A stretch of 64,000 bases of DNA from Schizochytrium sp. TIO01. Its lineage: Eukaryota > Sar > Bigyra > Thraustochytrida > Thraustochytriidae. A program made the position numbers and the translations under genes. The stretch covers positions 4,028,337-4,092,336 of the forward strand of contig SMSO01000037.1 of the NCBI GenBank assembly GCA_004764695.1, written 5' to 3'. Positions 23,601 to 34,907 of the stretch are shown here, in pieces (the first letter of the stretch is position 1; every line of letters begins with the position of its first letter). The notes under the pieces were generated by a model. The model was not told where the DNA came from. It searched no databases and was given only the letters and a program-made list of their open reading frames with translations.

Positions 23601-25216
23601 TTCATAGTCTGACAAACCTTAACTCTAAATAGCTATATCTGCACAAAAACAACCCTTAAGTTATATAACCTCCTTTATATCAGGCATACATCTTTGGATT
23701 ACACAGGGAGCCATCTTCTATATAGCAAGGCAAATACAGAGCTTACAAAGTTCTCTCAAATGGTAAATTGCGACCTAGATTAAAAAAAATAAAAATCTTA
23801 AGTTGTCTATACCAGATATAGGGTCAAGTTTCTGTGCAGCATCCAAAGCGTGGCCAGAAATACTCACACCAAGACTTAAATTTGAACACTAATGACTTAA
23901 GGTGTCTTCTCGTACACAACTCACTCTCTTTGACGTTCTTCATTTTCTGAAGTCTCATGCGCAAGCTGGGCAGAGAAACTAGGTACACAACCTCATGAAA
24001 GTTCTCTGTTCAATTGTGAGCAACCTATTATAAAAACCTTGATTAACATTATCAGATGCATTCCAAATTTAGAAATTACTTAAAACATGCACGCTCTTTA
24101 TATAATAATGTCCAGCATTGTAAGCTACCAAGTTGCTAAGTTCAACATGCCAAAAAATGAGATTGAACGTTATTGGATCTATTGCATAGAGAGCTTGAAA
24201 CAAATGAGAGGGTTTAAAAGACCAATTTCGAGATTCGCAATCGATGAAAATTGTAGATATGCAATGAATACCGTGGTTCTTTTCTCGATTATCTCTATCA
24301 TATTTATGTATGAGTGCTGTTTGTTGGAAGCTGGCCTCGAAACAGATGAAAGAGTTTAATTGACAAATATGCCGAAACTCATAGCAAAAGAGAATTGTGA
24401 ATATCGGAACAAAATCCATCATCAAGTCTATTTATGAGCTCGTGCCTACAGAAATGAGTGTGACTGCCGGTTGTAAAGGTCAGAAGCGCGTTTTCGACAC
24501 AAGTACACATTTACACAAATACAAAAGAGCACGAGGGAATGCAGATAGTGGAAAGTAGAGCTGATGCTGCGGATACGCATGACAATCGAGTTATTTGAGA
24601 TATCCATAATTAGTTTGGCAAAATCTTTTCATGGTTTCGCAAACTAATAAAAAAATGTTTACCGCTAAATTTCGATATCGAGGTCACTATATCTCTAACG
24701 CACGCATGCAGACTTTCTTTAAGATCTTTCTCTTGACTGCAACTCACACTCAAGAACCTTAGCTTACATCTTTCTGGTAAACTTTGCGCTCGGGGAGATC
24801 CAGCTTCAGTAGTTAACAATTTCCTCAACATTGCCACCTTGTTACATTTTATCACGCTTCAACACCAAATGGAGCCATCTTTTAAACCAAATCCCCCCAC
24901 TAGCCCAATATCGCATCAGAAGCCTAATATTTATACGGTTTGACAGAATGAGGAAGGCTTTGTGCAACTCAGTGTAACCCAACACTTGTGCATTTTAGCG
25001 AATTTCAGTTACAGCTAACTCTTATAAACCAACGTAACGCAGCAATAGAACGCCTGGAACATGCCGGATCATCGTTGTTGTGCAAAACAGTATTAGTAGG
25101 TACTTTTAGCTGATTGTAAGTGCAGGATTAATGTAATTCAAACCTTGGGCTAGCGCAAACCAGAACACCGCTACGTTGGACCCGCTTGGAGCGATTTCGA
25201 CGTTACGTCGGCCGCG

Positions 25217-28200
25217 ATGAGCTCGCTTGACAGGTCGTCTGCAGCCGCGGGAAAGAAAAAAGCGCAGAGGCTGGGTAAGTTGTCAATCTTTCAGCAAATA
25301 GAAAAGCTTTCGCTTCACCTCGGAAAGGGCACGCACATTGCCACGTTGTGCACAACGCGCTCGAACACTTGACGTTGTGCTTCAGCTGGAGGCCTTGATA
25401 TAATTCATTCACATCCAAAGCAAATCTGGGCATCAGATGGAAAGACTAAGAATGCATGAAATGAATTGCGAAGTTTGTGAGACTTTGCAGAGATAGAAAA
25501 GATGACTGACAAGAGCTTGGCATGCGCACTATAAACAACAACAAATAAGTGTGTTGGATTTTTCAACAACGATATCGACAATTATTATAATGACCAACAG
25601 GAAACGGGTGGTACGCTGCATACAGCGAAAAACATGGCAGACTTTACTACTTTAACACCGCCACCAATCAGCGTCAGTGGTCTGAGCCTGAGGAGCTCAA
25701 AGTTCACTTAGCCAAAGGCAAAAGGTCAGATGTTGGAGCTCTTGGAGCTACTGCTGGTACGATATCATCACCTATGCCAGCGTTCTCATCTGACGCAATG
25801 TCTGCGTCTACTTCAACAGCTGCAGCAGCACAGGATTGGACTCAACATTGGGATGACAAACATAAACGAACATATTATTACAACGCTCGAACAGGACAAA
25901 GTGCATGGGAAAATCCGGACATTACAAAGTCGCGTAATGATGCTGTGCGTTCCAAGGTGTTTGATGATGATTTACATCGTCATAGAGCCATCGCGACCCG
26001 GTCACGACCTAATTCGATCTCTACATCGCGTGAAGAAGCACACAGTCCAAGGGCAGAGGACCTCAAATCTCCCTTGACAAGTCCTTCTTCTGAACAAGCC
26101 AAACCAATCAGGCTTGAAGTGACTGTTGACAATATAGCAGATGCTAGCTCATCTTTAGGCGACCCCAAGCACAATGAACGCTCTTTTACCGCGGTAACAC
26201 GAGATCGAGAGACGTCTGAATCACCCAAATCAGCAGAAGTTTCAACTGCCAAGCGTCTTCAACAGGAGGAGGAACAGGAACAGAACCTCGAGCAGGAGAC
26301 AGATGAGGCCAGGCCTGATGATTCAGAACTTCGCAATGCTGTAGCACGCGCACTTCGCTCTCAAGATGAGTCTCGCCCCTTTAGAGCTAAAAGCGACGAT
26401 AGTGGGTACGATGGTATTGATAGCGAAGTAGAAGATTCTCAGAATACCACGCGAGACTCTCAAAAATCGTTTGGTGAACATGAATTTGCTGCAAGTGGAG
26501 ATGAAAGTGCGGATGACAGGATGTCCAACCACAGTGGCTCCTCTGAACAGCCAAAGCGAAGGAAAGCCACTCAAGCGCTACATCAAAACGAAAATAGTGT
26601 GGACGACGCTTCAGATGGTGAACGTGATACCAGTGACTCGGAGGAGCAGAGCTCTAGTGAGGATGTTCGTGATAATGATCAAGTTCACACAAATGATCAG
26701 CGAATGGGTGGGGAAATAAAAGCTAGGGCTCCCAACAACAGCCATAAAACAGTTTCAAACCGAGAATCTTCTGCATATGCTTCCGAGTCATCGGAAGATT
26801 CATTGTCGCAAGGTAGCTCAGATGACCAAAGTGAAATCTCTCACTTGCAGGACGAGGAAGATGCATTTGATTTGAATATAGATCATGTCGACGAAGAGCT
26901 GCATAGTACGCACGATAACAACATTGATGCATCTGATTTCAGGAAGGACGTCTCGCGATGGTTCTTTTGACTCAAGTGATAACCATGTTGATACACAGCT
27001 AAGACACTCCTTGAACGACCATGAGAAGGACGGCGTTTCGTCAATGGACACACACAAAGGGGTTTCTGATAACCGGAGACCACATTCTTCTTCTCTGGGC
27101 GGTCATGATGAGTCTGACCTAGGAAGTGATGATGAGCAGAGTGAAGTGTCGCAGCTTGAACAAGGAAATGATGATCTTGATCACCTAGACGAAACTCGTG
27201 CAAAACACTATGAAACTGATAGAAATACATCGCAGAGTGAGGACGATATACCCATGACTACTAAGGAAAACTCTGGAAATGCGTCATTGTCTGGATCGGA
27301 CCGCAGCGATGACGGACAAAGTGAGCTTTCTAATCTTCAAGAAGAGCATCACAGTGACATCGAAGAAGAAGAAAACAACGAAACTGATAAATCTGATTTG
27401 AAGTTTGCAAAATATCAAGGTCATCGATCATCAAGTGTGAGTGAAGATGATGAGGATACACACGATTCAGAGGAAGAACATGAAGATGACTCCGAGGAAG
27501 AAAACTCGCAAGCAAAAAGGGAAGACTTACAGATCCAATCCGATAAGGAACATAGTGATGATCATCAAGTTGAAGCTACCTCGCATCAGGAAATCTCATA
27601 TACTAGTGATCTGGATAGTGAGACTTCCCATGACTCTCATGGCGAGGACGCGAATCACTCTGACGAGAATAACGAAGGTGGGGAGAACATTTATTCTAAT
27701 GAAGGTGCTCGTACCTCCTCAAATGTCATGGTGGAGAATTCTAGTTTAGGAAATGACTCTGAAATATCTGGTGACAGTATTGCTGGAGCAGATTTGCAAG
27801 ACGAGCTTGCCAGTGACGATGGTGCTAGTAACAACGAGGAAGCATCAATTCACAATAATGATGATGTCAACCAAGCTGAGGAGTTTGATCTAACGATACA
27901 AAAAGAAGTTGACGCTGAAGAGGACGAACTGAGTGTTGAAGTGGATGGTTCGAGTGTATCAGACCACCATTCTCAGTACTCCCGAGACAACATTGTGAAG
28001 CAAAGTGCGGAAGAGGACTTGGAGGTGAATGTGTCAAGTTTGCCCGATGACCTGTCTCAGGAACTAGACTCTTCTCTAGATCATTTGGACGACGACAACA
28101 ACACTGCAGGATACGTTGCCGAAATAAAAGGCGGTGTTGCTCGTGCAAGGTCTTCATCCAATCAGTCACACAAGAGTGACGCATCTAGTCTGGGTAGAGA

Positions 28201-31200
28201 CGTTGATGAGCACGCACGCCATTCCCACCGCGAGTCAATAGATGTAGATGAGGAGTCTGCTTCCAATGACAGCATTGCTGAAGAACCGTTTAATCACTCT
28301 GTTCATGATGGAATTGACCCGAATTCTGAAGTCGAGGTTCACGACACGGAAGCATGCGAAGTGCATTCTCGCTCTTCTATTGATGAAGTTGTAACTGATT
28401 ATTCGAAAAAGAGCGCTTCGATGTCTCAGCGATTGAGCGTCGATGAAGTTCATGAGAATGAAGACCATGCATCAGAGGACTCCGACTTTGGAGCTGGTGA
28501 GGATGGCAGTGAGTCGCATCGTTCCTCGCAGTCCAAAAACTTCGACAAATCTGAAGATAGTTTTCTTGACGATGAAATTACATATCAGCTTTCGGAGAAC
28601 TTCAATCATCACCCTACAGAGGTTGATGATACTGACAAACTTTCACATCACTCCGAGCATCAAAGTCGAAAGAGTAGCATTTCGCAAAAGTCTGAAAGGT
28701 CCTCTCCGGGATCTACTTTACATCCCGGCCTGGATGAAAAGCTAAGATCAACTCGCTCTGACGATGACGATGATGATGATAATGATGATGATGATGATGA
28801 TGATGCTGGTGCTGGTGCTGCTGATGCTGCTGGTGGTGCTGGTGGTGCTGGTGCTGGTGATGATGATGATGATGATGATGATGATGGTGGTGATGATGCT
28901 GCTGCTGGTGCTGGTGCTGCTGCTGCTGATGATGATGACGATGATGATGACGGTGATAAGGGCTCTCAGAATCCAGACGAGACAGGTTCTCAGGTTGATG
29001 CTATTGGAGACGAAAAGAGTGAGCATTCGGAGTTAGTGTCCGATGAAGATGCTCTTGATAGAAAACAGGGGAATAATTCTTTATCGGAATCAGAAAATGA
29101 TGCTCGGAGCACGAGCACGAGCACGAATGCTTCACAACGCTCAAGTAGACTTGAAAAAAGTTCCCATCGAAGGAATGAAAAGGGCACAACTTCTCTGGAT
29201 GAGCGAGAGAGAGATGGTAACGGTTTCAGCGAAGATGACAATATCTCTGAACGTTCGGGTCATAGCAACATGGTTTCTATTGATTCTGGGGGCAGGGACG
29301 AAGTTATTGATGCACTTCCTCGGCATTCTGTTTCTAGCCATGAAGATGTTTCCCATCACGGTGACGTCGACGTTTCTAGCCAAGAGGATGTCTCCCACCA
29401 AAGTGACGTCAACGATGAGCATTCTCTCCATTCAAGGGAGACAAGTGATAGCGAAGCTGACACCCACAATGCAAAAGAGGAGGAAGACAGTTTACAAAAC
29501 TCGGCCGCTGATTCACGCCACCACTCAGTTGATTCTTCGTGCCATTCCTATTCTAGCAACGTCTCTGGAGCCCAGACGAAAACGTTTAGAGCCCAAAACA
29601 CTGAAGCTTCAGTGCATTTGAATAGGGAACATTCTGTTTCCGAGCTTTCAGGACATGCTGATGATCTAAACCAACACTTAAATACATCTGTTGCACATGA
29701 TGAGGACGTTGCATCCCATTGCTCAAATGATGATGTTCATAGCAAGGCAGAGACAGCTTCCCACTCTTCAGATCTCATAGAGAAAGACAGGGGTATAATT
29801 AGCTTGTCAGGTTCGCTTGACGATGCTCATGCCAGGTTGATTGGAAATCTTGATGCCGACCTAGAAAATATGGAAAGCCGCTCCCAATTCTCAGACCAAA
29901 GCAGGGCAGAATTTTCGCACCACTCTGACGGAGTTCACAGTGTTTCAGAGCATAGTAAAGGTAGTGAGGAAAATGAACTTGCAAAGTCTAAACAAGATGA
30001 ACGAGACTCTCAGCATTCAGAGAAGCGTCATCCCGATGAGCTCTCTAATGCCTCTGATGAAGACAATACTCAGACCAAAACCAGAAATCTCCCGGGGCAA
30101 TCAAAATATAATAATGTTCAGAGCGCGCAAAGGAAAGCCAGCATGGATCATTCAACTTCTGCTGGTGATTCAAGCGACGAGCACGATGAAAGCGATGATG
30201 AAGCTTCGCAGCTCGTTTGTGAGTCTGAGAGTTCCTCTAGTTCTCAGGTTAATCTTTCTACTCTCTCAAGCAAACCAGTTGAGACAGCAGGTAAGGAGTC
30301 AGCGCATGCTCATATGTCGAGCAAAGTGTCTTCCAGATCAGCTACCTCGCTTACTCTGGCGGAGGGGGTTGTAATAGAAGATGAAAAAGCAAGCAAACAT
30401 ATAAGATCCCCGACCAGTGTCCCTTCTGCTTCGAATACATCCTCTGAGCGCCCGAGCCCAATTGATACTGCTTCAAAGCCCAAGGTTGCGCCACCTCTCC
30501 CACCACGTTCTGTTCGCTCTACTGAGAGTTCTCCACATTCAACTGGTGGAAGTTCTTCTCCAAAAGATCAAGGCAGCATGTTTACAGCAGTGCCTCCAGG
30601 GCGCCCCGAACGACCGCCATATAATCGAGCCAGCTCGGAACCTCTTCCTAGTGCACATGCCGCTTCTACAGAAGCGTCTGATCTAGGTAAAAGCAATCCT
30701 TTCGTCACTTCACAAAGAAAGATGGGATCTTCTATTTTGAGTCGCATTAATCGTTTACAAGAGCAACACAACAACTCCCATAGCTCACGCCGCGAGAGAA
30801 GGAAAAGTTTAATCATGCTCGAGGGTGCGGAGCTTCCCTCTGAAGAACCTGATGTTGCAGCTGCAAAGACGAACCAGCGCACAACTACTATTACATCGAC
30901 GACGAAGGTTATGAAGGAGCCAGCTGATAGTGGATCAGAACCCCTCTCAGGCGCTAGTCAGGAAGAGGAAGATGTTCTTGTCGTTAAGACAGAAGCAAGT
31001 ATTCACGAAGATGATCTTCTTGAGGGAGCAGAAGGCGCCCGATTGCGTTCCAGCTCACTTTCATTTCGTCAAACCTTGAACAAGTTTCAGAATGGATTTA
31101 CAGGGAAGAAAACCACAGATGATGATGCCGACTCGCAATCTAGTGGTGGATGGTTTGCTGCTGAGGAGGATACTGCAAAATCCCAACCGCTTCCTAATAA

Positions 31201-31747
31201 AGGGCCTTCAGTTTCCGCCCAGAGCGTGATGTCTAAACCCTCTTGGCAGGGTCGTCCGAACTCCCCAGCGCAAACCATATCAACATCATCAAAGGAATCA
31301 ATCACAACAGCACCAGTGCCTACTCCAGTAGCTCCTTCATCAACACCGGCCCTCGCCGTTAGCAAGCAGGTGAAGTCTTCTGCACCAGCAAAGATTGCTA
31401 TTCCTCCACCAAAACCACGTAATGAAGAGTCACGTATCAAGTCAGCAAAACTAAAAAGGCCAAGCTGGCAGCCTTCATTTCGTATGGATGCGAAAGGAAA
31501 TCTCTCCGTATCATTGAGTGGTAATAAAGACTCCTGGGTGGACTTAGAAGGCGAAGAATGTAAGGCGCTTGCAGACGAGCAAGATGCAGAGTTTGAGGAG
31601 GAACTTGTTAAGAAAAGCACTGTGGAGTATACGGAGCCTGAGCGAGCTTGGATTCACAATCTTGAGGACCAAGAAGACTATTTGGACCTTGTAGAGGATC
31701 TTGTGTCTGAGATAGTAAATGGCGCAGCGACTTGGAAAGCTGCATAG
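25217..31747 (+). CDS. Giant acidic protein with two N-terminal WW domains
   Basis: Exon 1 is 25217-25274 (starts ATGAGCTCG, 19 codons plus one base) with donor GTAAGT. The intron is 25275-25600, ending CAACAG. Splicing gives a continuous frame into WW domain 1 (GWYAAY, YYFNTAT, QWSEPEE) and then WW domain 2 (WTQHWDDK, TYYYNARTG, WENPD). A very long Ser/Asp/Glu/His-rich disordered region follows, with recurring DDxQSExSxLQ-type units near the frame switch. An Asp/Ala/Gly tract encoded by GAT/GCT/GGT lies at 28761-28960. Downstream are proline-rich SH3 ligands (APPLPPRSVR, IPPPKPRN) and a conserved-looking acidic, Trp-containing tail. The frame shifts by one near 26937: dropping one T from TTT (26937-26939) joins the halves and gives a 2067-aa product with consistent composition. 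WW domains bind proline-rich ligands, so this is probably a scaffold; the exact role is unknown. Confidence 0.8.
25275..25600 (+). other. Intron 1 of the WW-domain gene
   Basis: GTAAGT donor after CTGG and CAACAG acceptor. Phase 1 on both sides restores Gly and the start of a complete WW domain, which is strong support for the model. Confidence 0.85.
28761..28960 (+). repeat. Coding (GAT)/(GCT)/(GGT) trinucleotide tract
   Basis: About 190 bp of GAT runs interrupted by blocks of GCT and GGT, encoding alternating poly-Asp and Ala/Gly blocks inside the WW protein. The other two frames encode poly-Met and poly-Ile/Ser and are shadows. Confidence 0.95.
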
Positions 31748-31985
31748 TTCAATTTTAATTCAATTTTCATAATGAAGATTCTAAAAAACTATGAAGATTC
31801 ACTGAAACTCTCAAACATTTAGTTTTTTAAAGAAACTACTAACCGTTGTGGAGTATTTCACTCGAAGCGCAACTGAGTAGCTGCTACAATTAGAGAGTCG
31901 CACGCAGTCTTCTCTCGTGACTCGAGTTCCGAATTAAAAAGAATAAAGACTATATATTAAAAATCTGAAATTTTCATAAGGTACT
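31748..31985. other. Convergent 3' intergenic spacer
   Basis: 238 bp between the stop codons of the WW gene (+) and the PH-DnaJ gene (-). AT-rich, with AATAAA at about 31943. No other feature seen. Confidence 0.6.
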
Positions 31986-34907
31986 CTACCGAAGGCCAGC
32001 TTCAACAATGCCATCCATTTGTTGTTTGAAGCGTTCAGAGAAGCGCATGCGAAGGGTCCGCAAACCTTCAAGCACATCATCTCGCATCTGCTTACTATTG
32101 CATTGAAGGTTGATACAGTACGGCATCTTGTGGTCCTTTCGACCCAACGTACATCCAAGGCGTGTACCACAGAGAGATAAACAAAAGTCGTCCTTTCCAG
32201 GTGGGATAATGAAGGGATCAACTTTGTATAGAAAGTCATCAACAAATTCGAGAATTTTGTACTTGTCATGGGAACCCGCGAGAATAAGTTCAACAAAACG
32301 CAATTCCACGTACCGGTACCCTTCTTGGAGTACACTTCCGAAAGTGGGCTCCTGCCAATAGAGATTCTTGAATTCCGAATCAACAAACATGACCACTTGG
32401 TATGGGACCTCATCAGTTTCGTGGATAGTGAAAACAATGCCTTCCCGAAACAAGAGCTTGATTCGCTCACAAAGGTCATATGTTTTGCGGGTTTGGGGTT
32501 GCGACAAAACCTCAAAAGCATTGGCAATCACAGTAAATCGCGACACGTCTGTACCAACACGGTTTTTATCCGGGTGGTATTCACGAGCAAGCTCACGATA
32601 GCGTTTTTTAATCATTCCAGAACTTGCAGAGGGTTCCACGCCAAGAGCCTTGTAGTGAGCATTTACATCTTCGCCCTCTTCGGGACTTGAGGCTATATCT
32701 TCTCCGACGCGAGATGGTTCCATGTCATGCTGCCAGCCAGATGAGCGACGAGCAGCAGCCTTTTCGCGTCTCTTACGTTCCAGTGAAGTAGCATCCTGTT
32801 GGTCGTCAGCGACGCGAATATTATTCAAGATAGCAACATACCACTCGAGAGCCTTTGCTTTAGACCTAAGGCGAAGGCGATATACCCGCTTTGAGTTTTC
32901 GCACTGCAAACGAATTTCAAATTTACCCTTGTTCGAAATTCTTGTACTACGTAGAACGACTAGTTCAGCTCGAGCTCCTTTTAATGTAATCATGCGGGAA
33001 GTTTGGCCTTGTTTGATATATGAGAGAATTGGCCCAGCAAGGATAAAATAGCGGTTCCGCCAACGGCTAAACCGCTTATATTCAGGTGGAGACTTATACA
33101 TGGGGCCTTGCATAGATAGCATCGAACGATCTTTGGCTTTTTGTTTCTGGGATTGTTGTTTAGCAACGGCAGACAGTTGTGTAGAAGATCGCATAGAAGA
33201 GAAAACAGGTTTGCTTGATACAGAACTTGATGGTGAAAGGGCCTGTTCACGGCTTGAGGCTCCTCGTGCACCAAATTTTCGCTTTGATGCTTGTTGCTGC
33301 TTCAGCGTTGAAATAATTTCTTCTTCCTCGTCTCCACTCAATAAGAGTAAATGGTCACTAACATGGCGTGTGAGATTTACACCCATGGGGATTTTCTGCC
33401 TTCTGCGGGGGGACGGGGGTCTAGCTGTGGTCGACACAGGAGCTGGGACAGAGTTAGATGTTGGTATAGAAGCGGACTTTACCTGGTTGGACGCTGATGT
33501 TGAATTTTTAGCATCTTCGTTATCATCTTGGTCTCCAGAGCTTCCCCAAGCATCACCACTATCATCATCTTCCTCCTCTTCTACCTCGACTTTAAGCTGT
33601 GTACTGATAATACCCCCAATGCGGTCCCCGAGGCTGGGCGTAGCAGGTTTGTGACCGGGCTTACGTTGCTTTCGTGCAGCTGAGTTAGCAGCCGTAGCAG
33701 CAGTAGGAGCAGCAGCCGGTGCTCGATCTGAGGAAGCAGAGACTTCTGTAGCCCCGGAGACGACCACAGCACCTGTAGACTCTGACCCAGGCTTCAACTT
33801 AGGAGCTGGTGCAGCCGAGGTCACTACACCAGTATTTGTTGGAGCCGGGTCAACTGCTGAGGGGGGATCAACTTCTGGTAAAATCGGGACTGCAGATGCT
33901 AGCACCACCCCAGAAGTCGGTGCAGATACTGCAGAGGTTTTTGCTGCTGGAGTGTTTGCTGCTGTAAATGCTACGTCAGACTCTGCTCCCTTTTCTTCAT
34001 TTTCTTCAAAATCGGGGAGAGGGCCAAGACTAGGACGAAGACCTGTGGTTGCTTCGTGATCCTCTTGCCATCCATTTTCAATTCTTTTCTGAAGGACTGC
34101 AATCCGTTTCATGAACGGGGGGACTTCGTTAAAGCGGCCTTCATCCTGAAGTTTTAGGACTTGATTCATAAGCTTGTCAAGTTCTTCACGTTGCTTTGAG
34201 TATTCGGCATTTTGTTGGCGCTTGCGAGATCGCACGCTACGCCGAGCTGTCGCATTAGAAGAACGTGTTGCACGACTAGAATAGGATGCTACAGAGAGAC
34301 CCGAGCTAGTTACTGTTGGAACCACAGGCATGGGTGCCATCTTGCGCCGAGGGCTTGTAGATTTGCGGAACCGATCCGGGGTCTTCCCACTACCAAAGAC
34401 AGAAACCGGCGAGCCGCCAGAAAACGCAGTTGAAGTTCCGGACCGGAACGTTGACATTCCATCCTTGAAAGTAGATGTGGCATCTGTACTGAAGTCATCA
34501 CTTGTTGAAGAGGATGACGAGTCTGCAGATCGAAGGGTGCGCATTGCTCGCGAGGATGTCGCTGTGGTCTGTGCAGAATTTAATGCAGAGTAGGCATCAC
34601 TATTTGGTGAGCTGATTTCCAATTTGGCTGGTTTGGACACTGTATGTCTGGATGTGTGTTTTGTGACTTGGTTTTTGCGCGCCTCGGCCCAATTAAGCGT
34701 ATTGTGAATCCAGTCTGAGTCCAAAGCTCCTGAGCCTAAGGAAGATTTGCTGTTGTACTTGAACGATGCGGTAGGTCGTGTGGAATTAGTGGCAACCGTC
34801 GCTGGTCTTGAATACACGGAAGACGATGCAACGCTAACGCCACTATTGAACCCAGACGTATGTCTTGGAAATCCAACACCACCTGTGGCGGCATTTCCTG
34901 AGTACAT
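31986..34907 (-). CDS. PH domain-DnaJ fusion protein
   Basis: 973 aa from an ATG at 34907; a stop lies shortly upstream in frame. The first 230 residues are Ser/Thr-rich and disordered. About 228-290 is a coiled-coil-like, Lys/Arg/Gln/Leu-rich helix. An Ala/Pro/Val-rich and acidic linker runs to about 590. A PH domain follows at about 595-705 (RFSRWRNRYFIL, a central basic strand set, then the closing helix with EWYVAILNNI). A J domain follows at about 755-825 with the diagnostic HPD at 778-780 and YHPDKN. The final 140 residues look like a second PH-type fold ending in a long helix (MRDDVLEGLRTLRMRF). J domains recruit and stimulate Hsp70; PH domains bind phosphoinositides or proteins. The combination suggests an Hsp70 co-chaperone targeted to a membrane, which is inference. 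Confidence 0.85.
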   Translation of the reverse strand: MYSGNAATGGVGFPRHTSGFNSGVSVASSSVYSRPATVATNSTRPTASFKYNSKSSLGSGALDSDWIHNTLNWAEARKNQVTKHTSRHTVSKPAKLEISSPNSDAYSALNSAQTTATSSRAMRTLRSADSSSSSTSDDFSTDATSTFKDGMSTFRSGTSTAFSGGSPVSVFGSGKTPDRFRKSTSPRRKMAPMPVVPTVTSSGLSVASYSSRATRSSNATARRSVRSRKRQQNAEYSKQREELDKLMNQVLKLQDEGRFNEVPPFMKRIAVLQKRIENGWQEDHEATTGLRPSLGPLPDFEENEEKGAESDVAFTAANTPAAKTSAVSAPTSGVVLASAVPILPEVDPPSAVDPAPTNTGVVTSAAPAPKLKPGSESTGAVVVSGATEVSASSDRAPAAAPTAATAANSAARKQRKPGHKPATPSLGDRIGGIISTQLKVEVEEEEDDDSGDAWGSSGDQDDNEDAKNSTSASNQVKSASIPTSNSVPAPVSTTARPPSPRRRQKIPMGVNLTRHVSDHLLLLSGDEEEEIISTLKQQQASKRKFGARGASSREQALSPSSSVSSKPVFSSMRSSTQLSAVAKQQSQKQKAKDRSMLSMQGPMYKSPPEYKRFSRWRNRYFILAGPILSYIKQGQTSRMITLKGARAELVVLRSTRISNKGKFEIRLQCENSKRVYRLRLRSKAKALEWYVAILNNIRVADDQQDATSLERKRREKAAARRSSGWQHDMEPSRVGEDIASSPEEGEDVNAHYKALGVEPSASSGMIKKRYRELAREYHPDKNRVGTDVSRFTVIANAFEVLSQPQTRKTYDLCERIKLLFREGIVFTIHETDEVPYQVVMFVDSEFKNLYWQEPTFGSVLQEGYRYVELRFVELILAGSHDKYKILEFVDDFLYKVDPFIIPPGKDDFCLSLCGTRLGCTLGRKDHKMPYCINLQCNSKQMRDDVLEGLRTLRMRFSERFKQQMDGIVEAGLR

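Larger units (their letters stand above)
20432..25216. other. Gene-poor region with dispersed repeat copies
   Basis: No convincing gene. Open frames are about 118 codons or fewer, on both strands, and lack domains. It holds repeat copies B and C and, at about 24188-24262 and 24328-24406, two diverged copies of a 75-bp segment that read as open frames on both strands. A minus-strand frame at 21808-22002 beside copy B is protein-like but unassigned. Confidence 0.6.

Noticed and set aside
26960-26975. Programmed +1 shift at TTT-TGA-C in the WW gene, like release-factor frameshifting
   Set aside because: The composition changes before this stop: the alternative frame is already Ser/Asp-rich from about 26943, so the shift must lie upstream at the TTT run.
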